DNA of 64,000 nucleotides, from assembly GCF_036588685.1 (NCBI RefSeq), contig NC_086379.1:16105862-16169861 (forward strand). The letters are read 5' to 3'. This document shows, piece after piece, positions 33,519 to 47,420 of the stretch (its first letter is position 1; each line of letters begins with the position of its first letter). Origin of the DNA: Mytilus trossulus. Lineage: Eukaryota; Mollusca; Bivalvia; Mytilida; Mytilidae. The notes under the pieces are model-generated. The model ran no database searches, was not told the DNA's origin, and saw nothing but the letters and a program-made list of their open reading frames with translations. The translations under genes were made by a program, and so were the position numbers.

Positions 33519-34759
33519 ATTCTAAATCAAAATTAGTGTGTTTTGTCTATTTTTTATGATATACATGTTTAATGTATAATGTTTATGTTTTTAAATATAT
33601 ATAATTTTTTATTTTTTATTGATTGTAAATCCAGCAAGTTCATCGTGATTCAATATTTATTAATTAGTAGAAATCCATGTACTATGACTCAATATTTATA
33701 TGTGTATATCCGGTATTTTTTTGTTACTTGATATTTTAAAATGTGTTGAAATTGGTATAATTTGGTGCAAATGCATGATGTAGAAATATGTTGTGTATAC
33801 TAGTCAGAATATAATTACATGTATATATTATTAACTAAAAACAAATACCTGTCTTATAAATTTTTTTACATTGCAAAGTTGAAGTTTATTGATACTGTGG
33901 ATATATTATTATTTGTTGGATATCAATTTAAGTGGATTTAGTGTGTAAAGATGAACCACAAAATCAATGTTAAGTACATATATAGTATAAATTTATCCTA
34001 GGATCGCATGCAAAACAGTCAAATCAAGTATCGAAAAATATATATTTTTTCTTCAATTCCCTAAAGATCGTACCCACAAAAATAAAAAAATCCACAATAC
34101 CAAAATATTAGAATCAGAACATTCTTATCATAGATAATTATTAGTTGAAAAATAGTGCAGTGATTTTTTTCCTTCAAGTTCATGGTAGAGTAAAAAAAAG
34201 TCTCTATAAAAATCAGAGAAATCGTATAATTTTTTGCATGTAATTTATTCAATTCTTTCTGAATGCGTGACATTTATGATTATTTAATGTACAAACTAAC
34301 ATGTTCCATTACTTCTCTTTATGGAAATAATATAATTATTTCTCTGACATATGAAATAAAATTTAAAAGATAAATAGAGTTATCTCTCTTTACTTATATG
34401 TAGCAATTTCGTGACAAGTGTGATGCACTACAACTATTTTATCATGATTCGGAACTAAACACATTTATTCTAAAAACAGTTGTTGGCATGACACAGGTTA
34501 TGTTCTTCTCATATATGTTATGATGGTATGATACTAAAACCCTAACGGGAAGGATTGTGCCTGATGTTCATATGATGAAATCATAATCTTTCAGTCAATT
34601 TATTTGAAGTCTGGAGCTGGCATGTCAGTTAACTGCTAGTAGTCTGTTGTTATTTATGTATTATTGTCATTTTGTTTATTTTCTTTGGTTACATCTTCTG
34701 ACATCAGACTCAGACTTCTCTTGAACTGAATTTTAATGTGCGTATTGTTATGCGTTTAC

Positions 34760-35098
34760 TTTTCTACATTGGTTAGAGGTATAGGGGGAGGGTTGAGATC
34801 TCACAAACATGTTTAACCCCGCCACATTTTTGCGCCTGTCCCAAGTCAGGAGCCTCTGGCCTTTGTTAGTCTTGTATTATTTTAATTTTAGTTTCTTGTG
34901 TACAATTTGGAAATTAGTATGGCGTTCATTATCACTGAACTAGTATATATTTGTTTAGGGGCCAGCTGAAGGACGCCTCCGGGTGCGGGAAATTCTCGCT
35001 ACATTGAAGACCTGTTGGTGATCTTCTGCTGTTGGTTTTTTTTATTTGGTCGGGTTGTTGTCTCTTTGACACATTCCCCATTTCCATTCTCAATTTTA
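34760..35098. repeat. Mussel interspersed repeat ('ggggccagctgaaggacgcc' type)
   Basis: Runs from 'ggtatagggggagggttgag' and 'ccccgccacattt' through 'ggggccagctgaaggacgcc' and 'cattgaagacctgttggtg' to 'ttgacacattccccatttcc'. A 3' copy lies at 48025-48195 and a 5' copy at 42730-42890. Confidence 0.75.
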
Positions 35099-35245
35099 TT
35101 GTTATAAATTTGATTTTAAATTGGATTTTTTGCAAGTCCTGTCTTCATTAGTCCCCAGACGATGTAGTCATAGAGGATTACGCTCAGTCCATCTATGTGT
35201 CTGTCTGTCGTGCTTGAATATATTGATTTGATATTTGATATATAT

Positions 35246-35392
35246 AGAATAACCATACATTGTCTCGAAATATCAATGTTATTTGTACAAGGCTTAGAAA
35301 CAGATAGAAAGCGAGGCTGTGCCGAGCATTTCTACCTGTTTCGAGACGAGTACAAATAATATTGATATTTCAAGACAGTGTATGGTTATTCT
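35246..35392. repeat. Fold-back element (147 bp)
   Basis: Arms AGAATAACCATACATTGTCT and the inverse (ending GTATGGTTATTCT) extend over about 43 bp, with further pairing of GAAACAGATAGAAA to TTTCTACCTGTTTC and a GC-richer centre 'gcgaggctgtgccgagc'. Confidence 0.85.
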
Positions 35393-37879
35393 TTATATAC
35401 TGCAACTCTTAAAACTGTTTTAAATGAAGTATTTTGGGTAAAAAACATAATTTCTTAATTTGAAGCGAACGACGATAAATTTCCGCGAACCTGTATGTTT
35501 TATTGACGTCATAAATAAAACTCTACGGAAACATATTGTCAACATCATAAACAAGGTGATATACCGTCAGTGACTGTATATCACATATGAGTATACGGTC
35601 AATGCAATTTGACTGCTCAAATAGCACAGCTGCAGTACATATTGTTTTATCATGACAAGTTACAGATCAAGTTTGTATTTGGTTTTGGTCTGATAATTTT
35701 GTGCAGAGTTATGGTCCTTGGACTTTGAAAATTCATTCAAATATTCAGTTATCCACATCTTTTTTGTCATGCTTGAAGATAATAATTTGATATTCATAAT
35801 TCAATTTACACCAATACAAGTTACAGATCAAGTAAGCATTTTGTTCTAGTACAATTAATATTTAACTGCAGTGGGGCTATGTATTCCCATGCAATACTCT
35901 TAGAATGCCTGTTGATCAGGGTTGTATGTCACGCTGTTGGGCCAGCAGCTCCAGTTGTTTCTGAACTAATAGACAATCCAACCAATACTTTTTTTAAATT
36001 TTTGATATGTTTTACTGATGACAAAATAGAGATTCAATATGTTTATTTATTTATATTTGCTATTCAGGAGTAAAAGTCCTTGATTGTTTGAAAAAATAAC
36101 TCGCTTCAAATGTCATTGTCATACCATAATCCAGATTGCAGGATACCCTGGTATTGCTTGACTTTATCCTAAGGCTTATAGATAAAACAAAAGTTGTCAA
36201 AAGGATAAGCAAATAAACTGAAGCCTGTGTATACTGAATACAAGTCTCATCAAAACATTAAAGATAAATAATCTTTATTATTATAAAATTAAAGAGATGT
36301 GGTATGATTGCCAATGAGACTATCCACCAGAGACCAAATGATCAGATGTTAGTTACTATAGATCACAATCAACATTTATTACTTCATGTATATTGTGTAG
36401 TGTGTCAATCCTAGAGATGAAACATGAAACAGAGATACCTGACAAATAATTCTATATGAAAATAAGGGATATAGTCTGATATTATGTGTTCAAATGACAT
36501 GGATATAAGCAATTATCAGTACAGCCTTTAACAATCCAAAACACCCTTCAGAATAGTAAGATATAAAAGGGCCAGACATGAAAAAACAATAAAACATGTC
36601 CTAATTTATAACTACTTTTTACACACAAAAATATGCCAGACATGCATTAAACTTTAATGTTCATAGAACACTCCTGTCTAGTCTAAACAACCTCATTGTA
36701 ACTTTAAAAATGCTCTGATAATTTATGAAAAAAATGTACCATTTTTGCTCTATATGGATCTGCGATTGACATTACAAAACTATTCCACATCAATCTATTA
36801 TCACATCCCTCGAACAGACCTTCCTTTGACCTTGAACCTCATTGACAAAGGTCACATTTATCTTTGGTCTATTACATAACAACTGTATGCATTGACATTT
36901 GTCTGGATAGAATAAATGAATTTGGAAATGATAAGGTCAAATATAACATATGGTTGATCAAAATCAATTCTCATTGTTCATTTTTGGAGGGAAAACCAGA
37001 TGTTACCAGCATGGGAATACATCACACCACAAAGGCTACATCAGCAATGCCAATAGATTTTTTTTTAGATGTTGATTTGACAATTGGTTTAAATTGAAAT
37101 GCAAACTGTGTTCATGTCTTAATGTATTTCTTGGTTGTTTATAGGCAACTTAATAAAACTGATTATTGCAGTACAATTTGACTTTTCAAAAAAGTATCTG
37201 GTAAACTGTATTCAAAATATACAATGAATATTGTCTTGACTTCATTGTTTGACGAAAAAATTACGTTTGAAGGTTGTTTCACTGATATGGAAAAAAAATA
37301 ATAATTTGCTGGAAATTGTTTTGGAAATTTGTTGAAAAGTCATGTGCATAAAAAATCTAACCTCTACACATACATTCATTTTCTGAGTACGGTATTCTAA
37401 AAAAAAAAAAATTATGTGTGGTAATGTTTGATTATTGAAGCAAAATATTTTTCTAATTATGTTTATCTGTTATAAGATTTTTATGTTTTAAGCCCACCTT
37501 TGATAGTAAATATGCATTAATTTTTTGAGCCTGTTTGTCTATCTGTTTTTCTGTCAGTCCTGTAATTTATATCTGGTAATACTTTTCATTTGGTGTAGGT
37601 TACAGATTGGTTAAAGGAAGTTTTAAGTTCTTTGTTTTGTATAGTTTGGGTCTGTAGTACTCTATTTGCAAAGTGTAAATCATCTTTTTTAGTTCCCTGC
37701 TGACAAAGTCCATCTGTCTGTCTGTCAATCAAATCAGTTTTCCAGACTTGTGTTCTTCATGCTTTAAGGTATGGATTTTATAATTGGTATAAAGTGTTAT
37801 CATGACAATTACAGATCATATTTAATTTTGTTCCAATCTAATGATTTTTTGGTCCTTGGACTAGAAAATAATCCCAAAA

Positions 37880-38530
37880 CAACAGTTTTTATCAGAATGA
37901 TTATTAGGTGTACATGTCTAGCTGGCAGGTGTCATCTACCCTTGACCTCATTTTTATGGTTCAGTTGTCAAAGTTAGTTTTTTGATTTTTTGATTTTTTT
38001 TTACTACAACTATATACAATAGATCAACTATATTAAGTGTGTGGAAATATCTTATAATGTACATGTCAGTCTTGTAGGTTTTATTTGACCTTGACCTCAT
38101 TTTTACGGTTCATTGCTCAGTGTAAAGTTTTTGTGTTTTTCTTAAATTATAAGCAGTAGGTCAACTATGTTTGTTGTATCGAAGGATTGTAAGCTGTACT
38201 TATCTGCCTGGCATAGTTCATCTGACCTCCACCTCATTTTCATGGTTCATTGGTCAATATGCACATGTCAGTCTTGTAGGTTTTATTTGACCTTGACCTC
38301 ATTTTTACGGTTCATTGTTCAGTTTAAAGTTTTTGTGTTTTTCTTAAATTATAAACATTAGGTCAACTATGTTTGTTGTACTGAAGGATTGTAAGCTGTA
38401 CATGTCTGCCTGGCATGGTTCATCTGACCTTCACCTCATTTTCATGGTTCATTGTTCAATTATTAGTTTTCTTGGTTAAGTCATTTTCATAGAAACTATA
38501 AGCAATAGGTCAGTTATACCTAGTGTATCA
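37880..38530. repeat. Diverged tandem repeat ('ccttgacctcatttt' units)
   Basis: Five units of roughly 65-140 bp share 'gtacatgtc.g.ct.g.a.g', 'tgacctt.acctcattttcatggttcattg' and 'aggtcaactatgtttgttgta'. Two unit types alternate. The same sequence occurs singly at 31005-31280. Confidence 0.65.
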
Positions 38531-39289
38531 AAGAATGATTGTAAACTGTTTATGTATTTCTTATTTGGTATATGACCTTGTCCTCATTTTCTTGGATCAT
38601 GTTGAGTTTATATGATAGTTGTAGTAAAGCTTTATATTTAGGACTATCAACATAATATCATTGATTAGTAAGGAAGGCGAGACATTTCAGCATGTACACT
38701 CTTGTTTTAAATTCAATCTAGGGTTCTTAAATCATCAATAATCTTCTTAAAGACCATCATGAAATTCGGTAGACTTTTTACAAGAGCTTCTTTATAACAT
38801 AATCTAGAGAATTTTGAATTTTTCCATAATTTAATAAGAATTTGACATAGTTCTGTTTCTGCAATCAACATTTTAGTACTTTCTGTCGTTAAAGATAATT
38901 ACCTAAAACTTATATAAACTATGTCAAAACTGGACAAAAGCTTGCATTCATAGTCATGATATAGAAACTGGAGCAAAATGTATTACCATTTACACTGAGA
39001 ACAGCAGTTACTGGGTCAATTTTCTTTCATTTCTGAAAATGTTTTTGTATGGTGATTTTACTACATACATTCCAATATTGTTTTTTTGTTTGGTTCTGCC
39101 TACACAGGAGAAACAGTAAAGTTCTTCCATTAGATCATGTATGTCATATACCAACAATGTACAAAAGAAAATGTGGTGTGATTGCTAATAAGACAACTCT
39201 TTACAAGAGACAAAATGACACAGATAATAACAACTATAGGTCACTGTAAGTCCATCAACAATGAGCAAAGCCCATACTGCATAATCAGC

Positions 39290-39455
39290 TATATAAGAGG
39301 GAGGAAATGAGGGGTCCTGATCACGAAATCCAGAGATCTTGAAATTTGAAAAAATAATTCCCAGATCATGAAAGGATAAATCCTGAAATCTGAGCTTAAA
39401 AACACCCGATCCTGGAGTCCTGATAAAGGTCCTATGATCTCCTATCCCCCCTCAT
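39290..39455. repeat. Interspersed 'ggtcctgat' repeat, copy 2
   Basis: 'gaggggtcctgatcacgaaatcc' through 'aaaaacacccgatcctgga' to 'aaaggtcctat'; a diverged relative of 22617-22835. Confidence 0.5.
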
Positions 39456-40941
39456 ATAAGGCTCTCACGAGACCTGCTACAATGGTCATCTCTAAAAATG
39501 TGAAGAATGTCTTTTATCAGGCCACTGTCTTGTCCTAATCTAATAGTAACTTTGTATTTCGAACCTAAATTCAAAGTTTAGCTCTTTCATGAGGTAAGCT
39601 TTCTCTGTCTTGATGGTGACTTTTTTATACAGGTTTGACTGATTGGTATTTTGAAAATTGAGCATGCACTTGGAATAAAATTCAAAATGAATCAAACTTT
39701 ATGTATTGAAATAAACATCAAAAGATGATAGTGTAAGGATTACTTCAAACAGGTGTTTCTTAAACCTTTTAAAAGGAGGAATCTGTTTGCCGTCTGTGAT
39801 GTTAAAATTCAAAGTTATCATCCAGTTGTAACAAAACTTGATTAAATGAGATATTTTGTTTTAGGTATAAAACACTCTGCATGTAATGTAATCAGAAGTA
39901 TTTCTTATCAACAGCTGTAATGAAATCAGATCAAAGACATTGTAAAGTCTCCACCCTGTCCTTTATCTTTTACATAATCAGAGCACAAGTGTCCTTGAAC
40001 TTTGATACATGACCTTGATTTTAAACATATTCTATTTTCATGTGCTGCTCTTCAGTTTTCTGAACAAATTTGAAGAGAAAATTATTTGGAGACAAGACAG
40101 GCCAATTTAAACCATTACATGAGTTCTGTAATGCTCAACAGCTTTTAGTTCTATATTCTAATGGACGTTGTTGACCCTTGACCTTTATAATATGAAATAG
40201 GATAATGATTTTACCAAGGATTTGTATAGTAACATTTTCAGATCATTCTGATGGTGTATAAATCACAGAATGAAAATGTATGGGTCACAGTCACCGTCAC
40301 ATCCTTGTCTTTTCAACCTTGTTTGTCTAATTGTGACACTAATTAAAAACTTTGAAAAATTCATTAAAATGACACTTATACTTTATATCAGTTTCCCCTG
40401 TCTTAAATTAATGTGACATTTACTATATAATTTTTGAAATCCAAGATTCTTTCTGGTTGTCATCTTTTTAGGCAATGATTTAGTTTGGACTTCCAGGATT
40501 TCAAAGTATTAAAAACATTTCTTTAGACGTTTTCTGTTGTAAATACTATTAGCAGACAGTGAATCAAAATTTGGTTTTTCTCTTGTCAGTAATACTTGGA
40601 TCAGAGGATAAAAGAAACATTATAAATAATAACTAAACAGGACTCAGTTTAGAATTTGTTCTGTGATTGCAAAGCAGAATTTAAACTTTTTTTTAAATTT
40701 TATACGAGGCATGCCTAAGATTATCATAATCATTACTACCAGACTTGTGGAGGTATGCTGATATCAGATAACGGATAATTTATGTGCATGCTTTTTTTTA
40801 TCTGCAGTATTAAGGTTTGAACATTAAATACCTCATGGAAAATTTAAGCACCTTGTATAATCAAAGCTCTTCACTGGGAACACTGAGTGATCCTTTTTCA
40901 TTGATAACTGTACTGAACTGAGCAATGGGAAGAATTAAGGT

Positions 40942-41781
40942 CAATTATCGCTATTATCTGTATTTTTCCTTTGATGTTTTTTTGTGATAATTTTCATATC
41001 ACTCGTGTAGAGTGAGAATAAAAATTATCGCTAGTTTCTAAGGTCCTAAGCAACAGCGTATTAATGTAATTCATGCGCTAGAGTGTTGGCCAATCAGAAA
41101 AGATTAGCCGGAACTATACAAAAAAATGTAATCTGATGACTGCGCGCTGAAATGTCAACAACACAAGATGATTTCCCTTTTTAATATTTTACCGTGAATT
41201 TGCCGTTAAATAATTTATTGGAAGTTAATTAAAGTAATCAAATCATGTTTTTAACAAATAAAAAATGTCCCTTTTTACATATGTCGACTTCAATTAGACA
41301 AATCATCGTAGGTCTGTCTGCATGTACATTTCTTCATGCATGTATATTTCTTCGTCTGCTTTGAAAATACATTATATATTTCTTCGTCTGCTTTGAAAAT
41401 ACATTATATATTTCTTCGTCTGCTTTGAAAATACATTATATATTTCTTCGTCTGCTTTGAAAATACATTATATATTTCTTCGTCTGCTTTGAAAATACAT
41501 TATATATTCAACCGTTCGCTTCATTTTGATACGTAGAAACATCAAATTACAGCTTATCAACAGTGAAAATGGTCTTTGCCATATTTGAACACGCCGAATG
41601 GTCAGATGAGATATCTTTTTTCAAATGAATGAACTACCCGAGCGACTACATATTTATATCAAATAAGCCTCCGCCAAAAAAAATAGTACCACAAAAGAAA
41701 ATGCATTATTATCGTATAAGATACTTTGTTTTTACTGAAATTTGAATTAAGTGATATTCGAAAATACAAATAATAGCGATA
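40942..41781. mobile_element. TIR element (~840 bp) containing a minisatellite
   Basis: AATTATCGCTATTATCTGTATTTTTC at the left (40942-40967) is inverted as GAAAATACAAATAATAGCGA at the right (41759 onward), with mismatches. The body includes a GC-richer part (about 41080-41160) and the 32-bp array at 41345-41510. Non-coding. Confidence 0.5.
41345..41510. repeat. 32-bp minisatellite, five copies
   Basis: Unit 'cttcgtctgctttgaaaata' plus 'cattatatattt' repeats exactly from 41350, 41382, 41414, 41446 and 41478. Near-identity implies recent expansion. Confidence 0.95.
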
Positions 41782-41782
41782 A

Positions 41783-41907
41783 ATAGATTATTTATGTTTT
41801 TTAAACTCGATGCATTTTCTCATTCTAATCTCATCTCAGGGCTCCGCCCTTCGATGAGATGAGAATGAGAAAATGCATCTCGTTTAAAAAAAACATAAAT
41901 AATCTAT
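41783..41907. repeat. Fold-back palindrome (125 bp)
   Basis: Arms ATAGATTATTTATGTTTTTT and ATGCATTTTCTCATTC pair with their inverses on the right; the centre is 'ctcagggctccgcccttcg'. It directly follows the TIR element ending near 41781. Confidence 0.88.
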
Positions 41908-42729
41908 AAATATTGAATTATCTTCCTTTGTCCATATATATATAACTACAGGTAAAACAGATAAGACTCATATGCCATGCATGCACTTAGCTTTCTGCAT
42001 TTTGCATCATGTGTAATTTTCAATAGCCTTACGTTTTATTAGTAAAGTATTGTTATCTAAATATCTGAATATATAAAATCATTAATAAATTTCATGACAT
42101 GGGCATGGATAGAATGTATATAATGTTCACCTCACTGCACTGTGTTTTGTAAGGCATAGATCAGGCCTAGACCAAGCTGTTAAGCCAGTGACTATTTTAT
42201 ACCCCTATAAAGCTTTTGTTTTTCAACCTGACTTTAATCCGTATTGAGTGTAATATGTTTTCTTGGGTCTGCATCCAGTTATAGTCCGATAATTAACACA
42301 TTATAAGGCTTCTCCAATCCTCTAACAAAATTTGTTTCCCCATATAATAATACCTGAACTCACAAACATTTTAACCTAGCTTGCCACATTCTGTATGTGC
42401 CTATCCCAAACTGAGAAACCTATAATTTAGTGGTTGTATTTGGTTCATGTTTCTCTTCAGTAAATTCTTTTGTTATTTTATTTATTTTGATTTTATGATT
42501 ATCATTTGGATTGATTCAAATTTTGTCATATAAAAGCAGACCATATGGTATGGGTTTTGCTCATTATTGGAGGCTCATTTGAACTTCAGTGGATAGTTAT
42601 TTCTTTGGCAACCATACCACCTCTATTTATATTCATAGTGATGATAAATACATCCTCTGAGTCCCTATATGTTTGTTACCAAGATATAACAAATGTCTTA
42701 TGTTCAAATGTTGTACTGTTATAACACTG

Positions 42730-42890
42730 TCCCAGGTTAGGGGAGGGTTGGGATCCCGCTAACATGTTTAACACCGCCACATTATTTATGTATGTGCCTA
42801 TCCCAAGTCAGGAGCCAGCTGTAATTCAGTGGTTGTCGTTTGTGTATGTGTTACTTATTTGTTTTTCGTTCATTTTTTTATGTTAATAAA
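42730..42890. repeat. Mussel interspersed repeat, 5' part
   Basis: 'ggttaggggagggttgggat', 'aacaccgccacatt', 'cctatcccaagtcaggagcc', 'cagtggttgtcgtttg' and 'tttgtttttcgtt' match the 5' parts of 34760-35098 and 22182-22430. A more decayed copy is at about 42340-42630. Confidence 0.65.
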
Positions 42891-45800
42891 ACATTTCAAT
42901 CAGTTATTATAGATAAAAAAAAACAACATTATTTTAAATATTTTAATTTCCTTCAATACTTCCATCTGTAACTGACGTAACAAAAACAGACTTTTGTGTT
43001 CTCTCCAAAATATCACATTCAGTAATAGAGATAAATTGTTGCATAGCATATACTTTTTAAACAACAACTTGCTTGAACCTGACAATTAACAAAATAAATT
43101 AATATGATCACATAATCTTGTACAACTATAAAATGCATTATTAAGCTTCTTCAAGCATGATTTATCTATCATATAAGAGTTTTAATAAATAGGAATCTAA
43201 TATATACAAATAAGAAAAGGAATGTCAAGATTATATACAATAAAAAAAGAATGAAAATATAACAGTTCACATATAACTAACATCTAGATTAAATCCATGA
43301 ACAATATGAGGATGAAAAACATGAACAAAGCACTGTTAACTAAAATGGAGATATGGGTTTATATTCACGAATGGTTTCAATCTTGAGTCTGACTAGAAAT
43401 TTTGTTGATATATAATATGCTACAATGGCTTAAAACAATTAGAAATAAAAAGATGTTTTAAAAGTCAATTAAAAACATATCCTTTTTAATAAAGCTAGCC
43501 AGAGCTATATTTGGCCATTTTCGTCAACTGGTATTTTTTTTTTTTTTTAGATATTTTCAAGTCACATGGAAATGGAGTTATATACTTGATGGACCCAGAT
43601 CTTGGTGTATCCAATCAGATTAGATCCAGTGTGATTTTTTTTTACTGTTACCATGACCAATAAAACTGATCACTATCATATTGTTAAAATGCAAGCATCA
43701 TCAGACAAAAACAAACAAACAAACTAAATCTTTTAAACACTTGTATATTCAAAAAGGGAGAGCAGACTGTGATAGGGTGCTGAGACATATAGAATAAAGG
43801 TAATTTCGTTTTTAACATCAAGCAAGCCTTAGGGGATAAACTTGAGTGTGATGTTGCTGTATTGATACTAACATCATTGCCCCAATATTTTCAAGTATCT
43901 AGTCAATGATCTTTTACATATATGGCAGTAAGATCAAAGTGAAAATGTACAAATTATAGATAAATCCAGTACCCAACCCTTCCATGCTTTTTAATAACAA
44001 AAAGATACACTCTAACATAAATGTTGTAGTGTTGACAAGCAATATACCTTCAGCTATGAAGATCATACTATTTCAAGAGTTAATTAAGATTTGACAACTT
44101 TCTGATGCATTAAAGACTGAGGGTTTTTTTCTCTGCTGATTGCATTTGAACTACAGTTTCAGATAGTTAATTATCACTCAATCAGTAACCTTGTCGTATA
44201 TTTCATCTTAATTTCTTGACCTCATCATATATTCATGAAGCTTAGAATAGTGACCTATTTCAGCGACTCTTCCCTAACACACATTACATAGTAAGTGGCG
44301 ATCCCCACAACCTTTCATATGACCTTGTGAGAATATCTAATGTTAATTTCATATCAAATATTTATTAAATAACAATTGCAGACATTCTCTGCTATCAAAT
44401 ATACTCTTTTCAATAATTCATAATTCCACAAAGTGACAGTAAATATGTATATTATATAAAATCAATATTCATTAATCCTCTAGAGTAAAAACAAATACTA
44501 AATGAAGAACACTTCCAGCAGAAAAAACTATAAGGAGGCCAAGCAAAATTTATAATCTTATTCTTAATTTCTTTTTGCCAACAAAATACCGAATGCAGGG
44601 TATTTTCTTTTCTTTATTCAAGTTTGAAAAGTAGCTCTATATAATAAAAAAGCCTTAATATTTTCTCATGAGGATGGTTGGATTTTTATATATAAAAAGC
44701 ACTAGATTTTAATTACAAGTCACAAACAAAATTATATTTTTTTCTGAACTTTATATTGGGACAGAATTCTAACACTTTGTTCTTTTTTTAAAGCATTTGT
44801 TTTTCTAATTTGGTATAAAAAAAAATCAAAAGTAGCAAAAATCCATTTAGCTTTCACTAGTATCATATTATAAGTCAATTAAGTACTGCAATTAACTAAA
44901 TGTAGTTATTAATGTTTATGAATGCTTTTTGAAAAAGTCATGCTCACACAATTTTAATGAAAAAATGAAATAATATAATATTTCATTTTGAAATTAATGA
45001 GATTTTGATGGATTTCTGGAGAAATAAGTATAATATCTCCTTTATGATCACTGAAAATGCTTTTGTTGAAAACCTTAACAAATGTACTTTTAAAATTACA
45101 AGTAGATTACATAAATGGTGCTTTTTTTTAAGACCATAAAAGTTCCTTAAAATATCCATTCAATAAATAGACAATATTTTCTAGTAAAAGTCACTGTAGT
45201 ACATTCGACAAATATAATTTCTAAAGTGTTTCGCAAAGTAAAAATATGTGATATTTAAATGTTATACAAATGTCACATTGCATGTAAATACATTACCGGT
45301 ACATTGATAACAAACAAGTAAACAAATATTGCAAGTATACAAGTACAGTGTATTTGTTCAGCTTTATTTTTATTACAATTAAAACACAATAATCTTAAAG
45401 AAACAAACATGATAACAATTGATATCCATTAAAATAGTTTTAAAAATAAAATAAAATATGGCTTTCAAAGGGGAATAACTTAAAATTATTGTAAAGCACA
45501 AAATCTAAAATAACTATGAGTGACCATTGGTCACTATAATCCCGTCCTAATAGGGAAAAAAATTGTAGACTACCTAAGATTTGTTGTAGAATAAAATAAT
45601 CAGACAAAGCCAAAGCAATTTTTTGTTCTTTTATTTTTTATTTCAGAATAAATACGATTGATTGAGTAGTAACTTTTTGAATCCAAAAATCATTTTGCAT
45701 CCTGACTGGCCAAAGTTATGGATTTTTATTTCAAAAATTGGAAGAGCACACTTTTTGTGTTTGTTTTTTTTTATTAATACAGGTGATTCAGAAGAAAAGT

Positions 45801-46613
45801 TTATCAAAAACATAAATTTTGACTTAACAATTGGTTTTTGAAATTAATATCAAATTGGTGTGGCTTAGTAACTGCAAGATATAATTACTGTAATGAATGA
45901 ACCCTGTATGTATTTTTAAATGAACACTTTCTATGATTAAGATATAGGTCGGAAAAAAGCAAACATAAACTTATTAAAAAGAACAAACATTTTTTGTTCT
46001 AATATTAAAATCAAAAGTCATTCATAAACACACTTGAAAGAAACTCTTTCTATATTGTGAAACATAACAACAATGAAATATTAAAACTAATATTTGGTCC
46101 CTAAGAGTTGACTTCCATATATTCTTCATTCTTACATCACTCAAATTCATAGCTTTTGTAAAATGAAGAAAAAGATATGAATGATCAAAAAGGAATCTTG
46201 AGTTTCTTACTTATTCAACATTTTTGAGAATAGTAACTGATTTTGGTAGTGAGACAGGATTTTCATACAAAACACAGTTGTGTACAACTATTTTTTACAT
46301 CAAATTTTTAAACACAATTTTATAACTAAAGTTATAACAAAATAAATTTGTCAAATTAAGAAAACAAAAAACTTTAAATTTAACTAATTGAGTTATACAA
46401 AGAATATTGGAGATATTTAAAATTCAAAGAACAATAAATGAAATGTACAAATGAAATCATAACCCTGATAAAATTGGCCATAATAATAGTATTTGTAATA
46501 CTAAACATGCTTAAGTACTATGTCTTTATGAATTTTTGATACATTGCTTGGAATTTAAGAATATTTAAATACTGTTGTTTTGTTGTGCCCTACGAAATGA
46601 AAATGTCCAAGAA

Positions 46614-47420
46614 TCACACTGGTATTGAATTAGGTATGTCGTCATCGCGTAGATCATAGATGTGAAAATTGGCACCACTGGTGGCTAAATGAGAATACAT
46701 TTCATTCTGATTAGTAATTGAATTCTTTCTCAAATCATTTGAACTTCTACGGCGATTTGTCTTTCTGACCAGTTCAGGTGAACCTCTCTCATTCCATGAA
46801 TAATTACTATCATTATGAATGTTAGATTCTGAATTTCTACTTTTATTCAAATGTCGGAGTTCCTCTTTACTCCATGATGAACACTCACTTGATGAAGAGA
46901 TTTCAGAGTTATCTTCACTGTTACTTGTAGGAGTGTAAACAACCACAGGATTGTGAACTCCAACAGGACTGTCTCTCTTGGGAGAAGAGTCTGGAGATAA
47001 CTCCATAGAAGGAACACTTGATTGGTTAGACTTCCTCACTAAAGGTGCACTAGATTGGTCCTCTTCACTGATGTGAAGGGATGGCAATGAATTTTTAATT
47101 TGTTCTTCATCACTACTTAAATCACCTTCACTAAATTTAGGGACCTTTGGTTTTTTATATGCCATTAATTCCTTCTCATTTTTTATAACTGGTTCAATGC
47201 TTGTCATATTATTATTAGAACTATTCCGATTTTCATGGTTTTCAGAGCCATTTAAAGGCTGACTTCTTCGACCATCTGATATACCTGACAACCTTGAACG
47301 AGAATTACGTCTTGGACCTGCATTCCTTATAAAATCCTCATTATCCATTGGATTGAGATACAGATTCAAGTTTGTATGTGGGTTGGGAGTGACAAAACTT
47401 GTTTCATCCGTCTGGGTCTC
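46614..47420 (-). CDS. EGF-ligand exon 6 (cytoplasmic tail, stop codon)
   Basis: Acceptor TTTTGTAG. Encodes 268 residues, rich in Ser, Asn and Arg, opening ETQTDETSFVTPNP. It has proline-directed sites (SPDSSPKRDSP) and acidic-Ser patches (SSDEEQ, SEDQSS-like), and ends DDDIPNSIPV. ETSF and a hydrophobic -I-x-V end also occur in vertebrate neuregulin tails, a weak similarity from memory. The final I-P-V could be a class II PDZ ligand. Confidence 0.9.
   Translation of the reverse strand, partial: ETQTDETSFVTPNPHTNLNLYLNPMDNEDFIRNAGPRRNSRSRLSGISDGRRSQPLNGSENHENRNSSNNNMTSIEPVIKNEKELMAYKKPKVPKFSEGDLSSDEEQIKNSLPSLHISEEDQSSAPLVRKSNQSSVPSMELSPDSSPKRDSPVGVHNPVVVYTPTSNSEDNSEISSSSECSSWSKEELRHLNKSRNSESNIHNDSNYSWNERGSPELVRKTNRRRSSNDLRKNSITNQNEMYSHLATSGANFHIYDLRDDDIPNSIPV

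Larger units (their letters stand above)
31953..46613. other. Intergenic DNA between convergent FUT10 and EGF-ligand genes
   Basis: About 14.7 kb with no coding exon that I can support. It includes the probable FUT10 3' UTR at the left and probably a long 3' UTR of the EGF-ligand gene at the right (42900-46613 is AT-rich and free of recognised repeats; minus-strand AATAAA candidates at 45630-45642). In between it is mostly interspersed and tandem repeats, listed separately. Confidence 0.5.
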
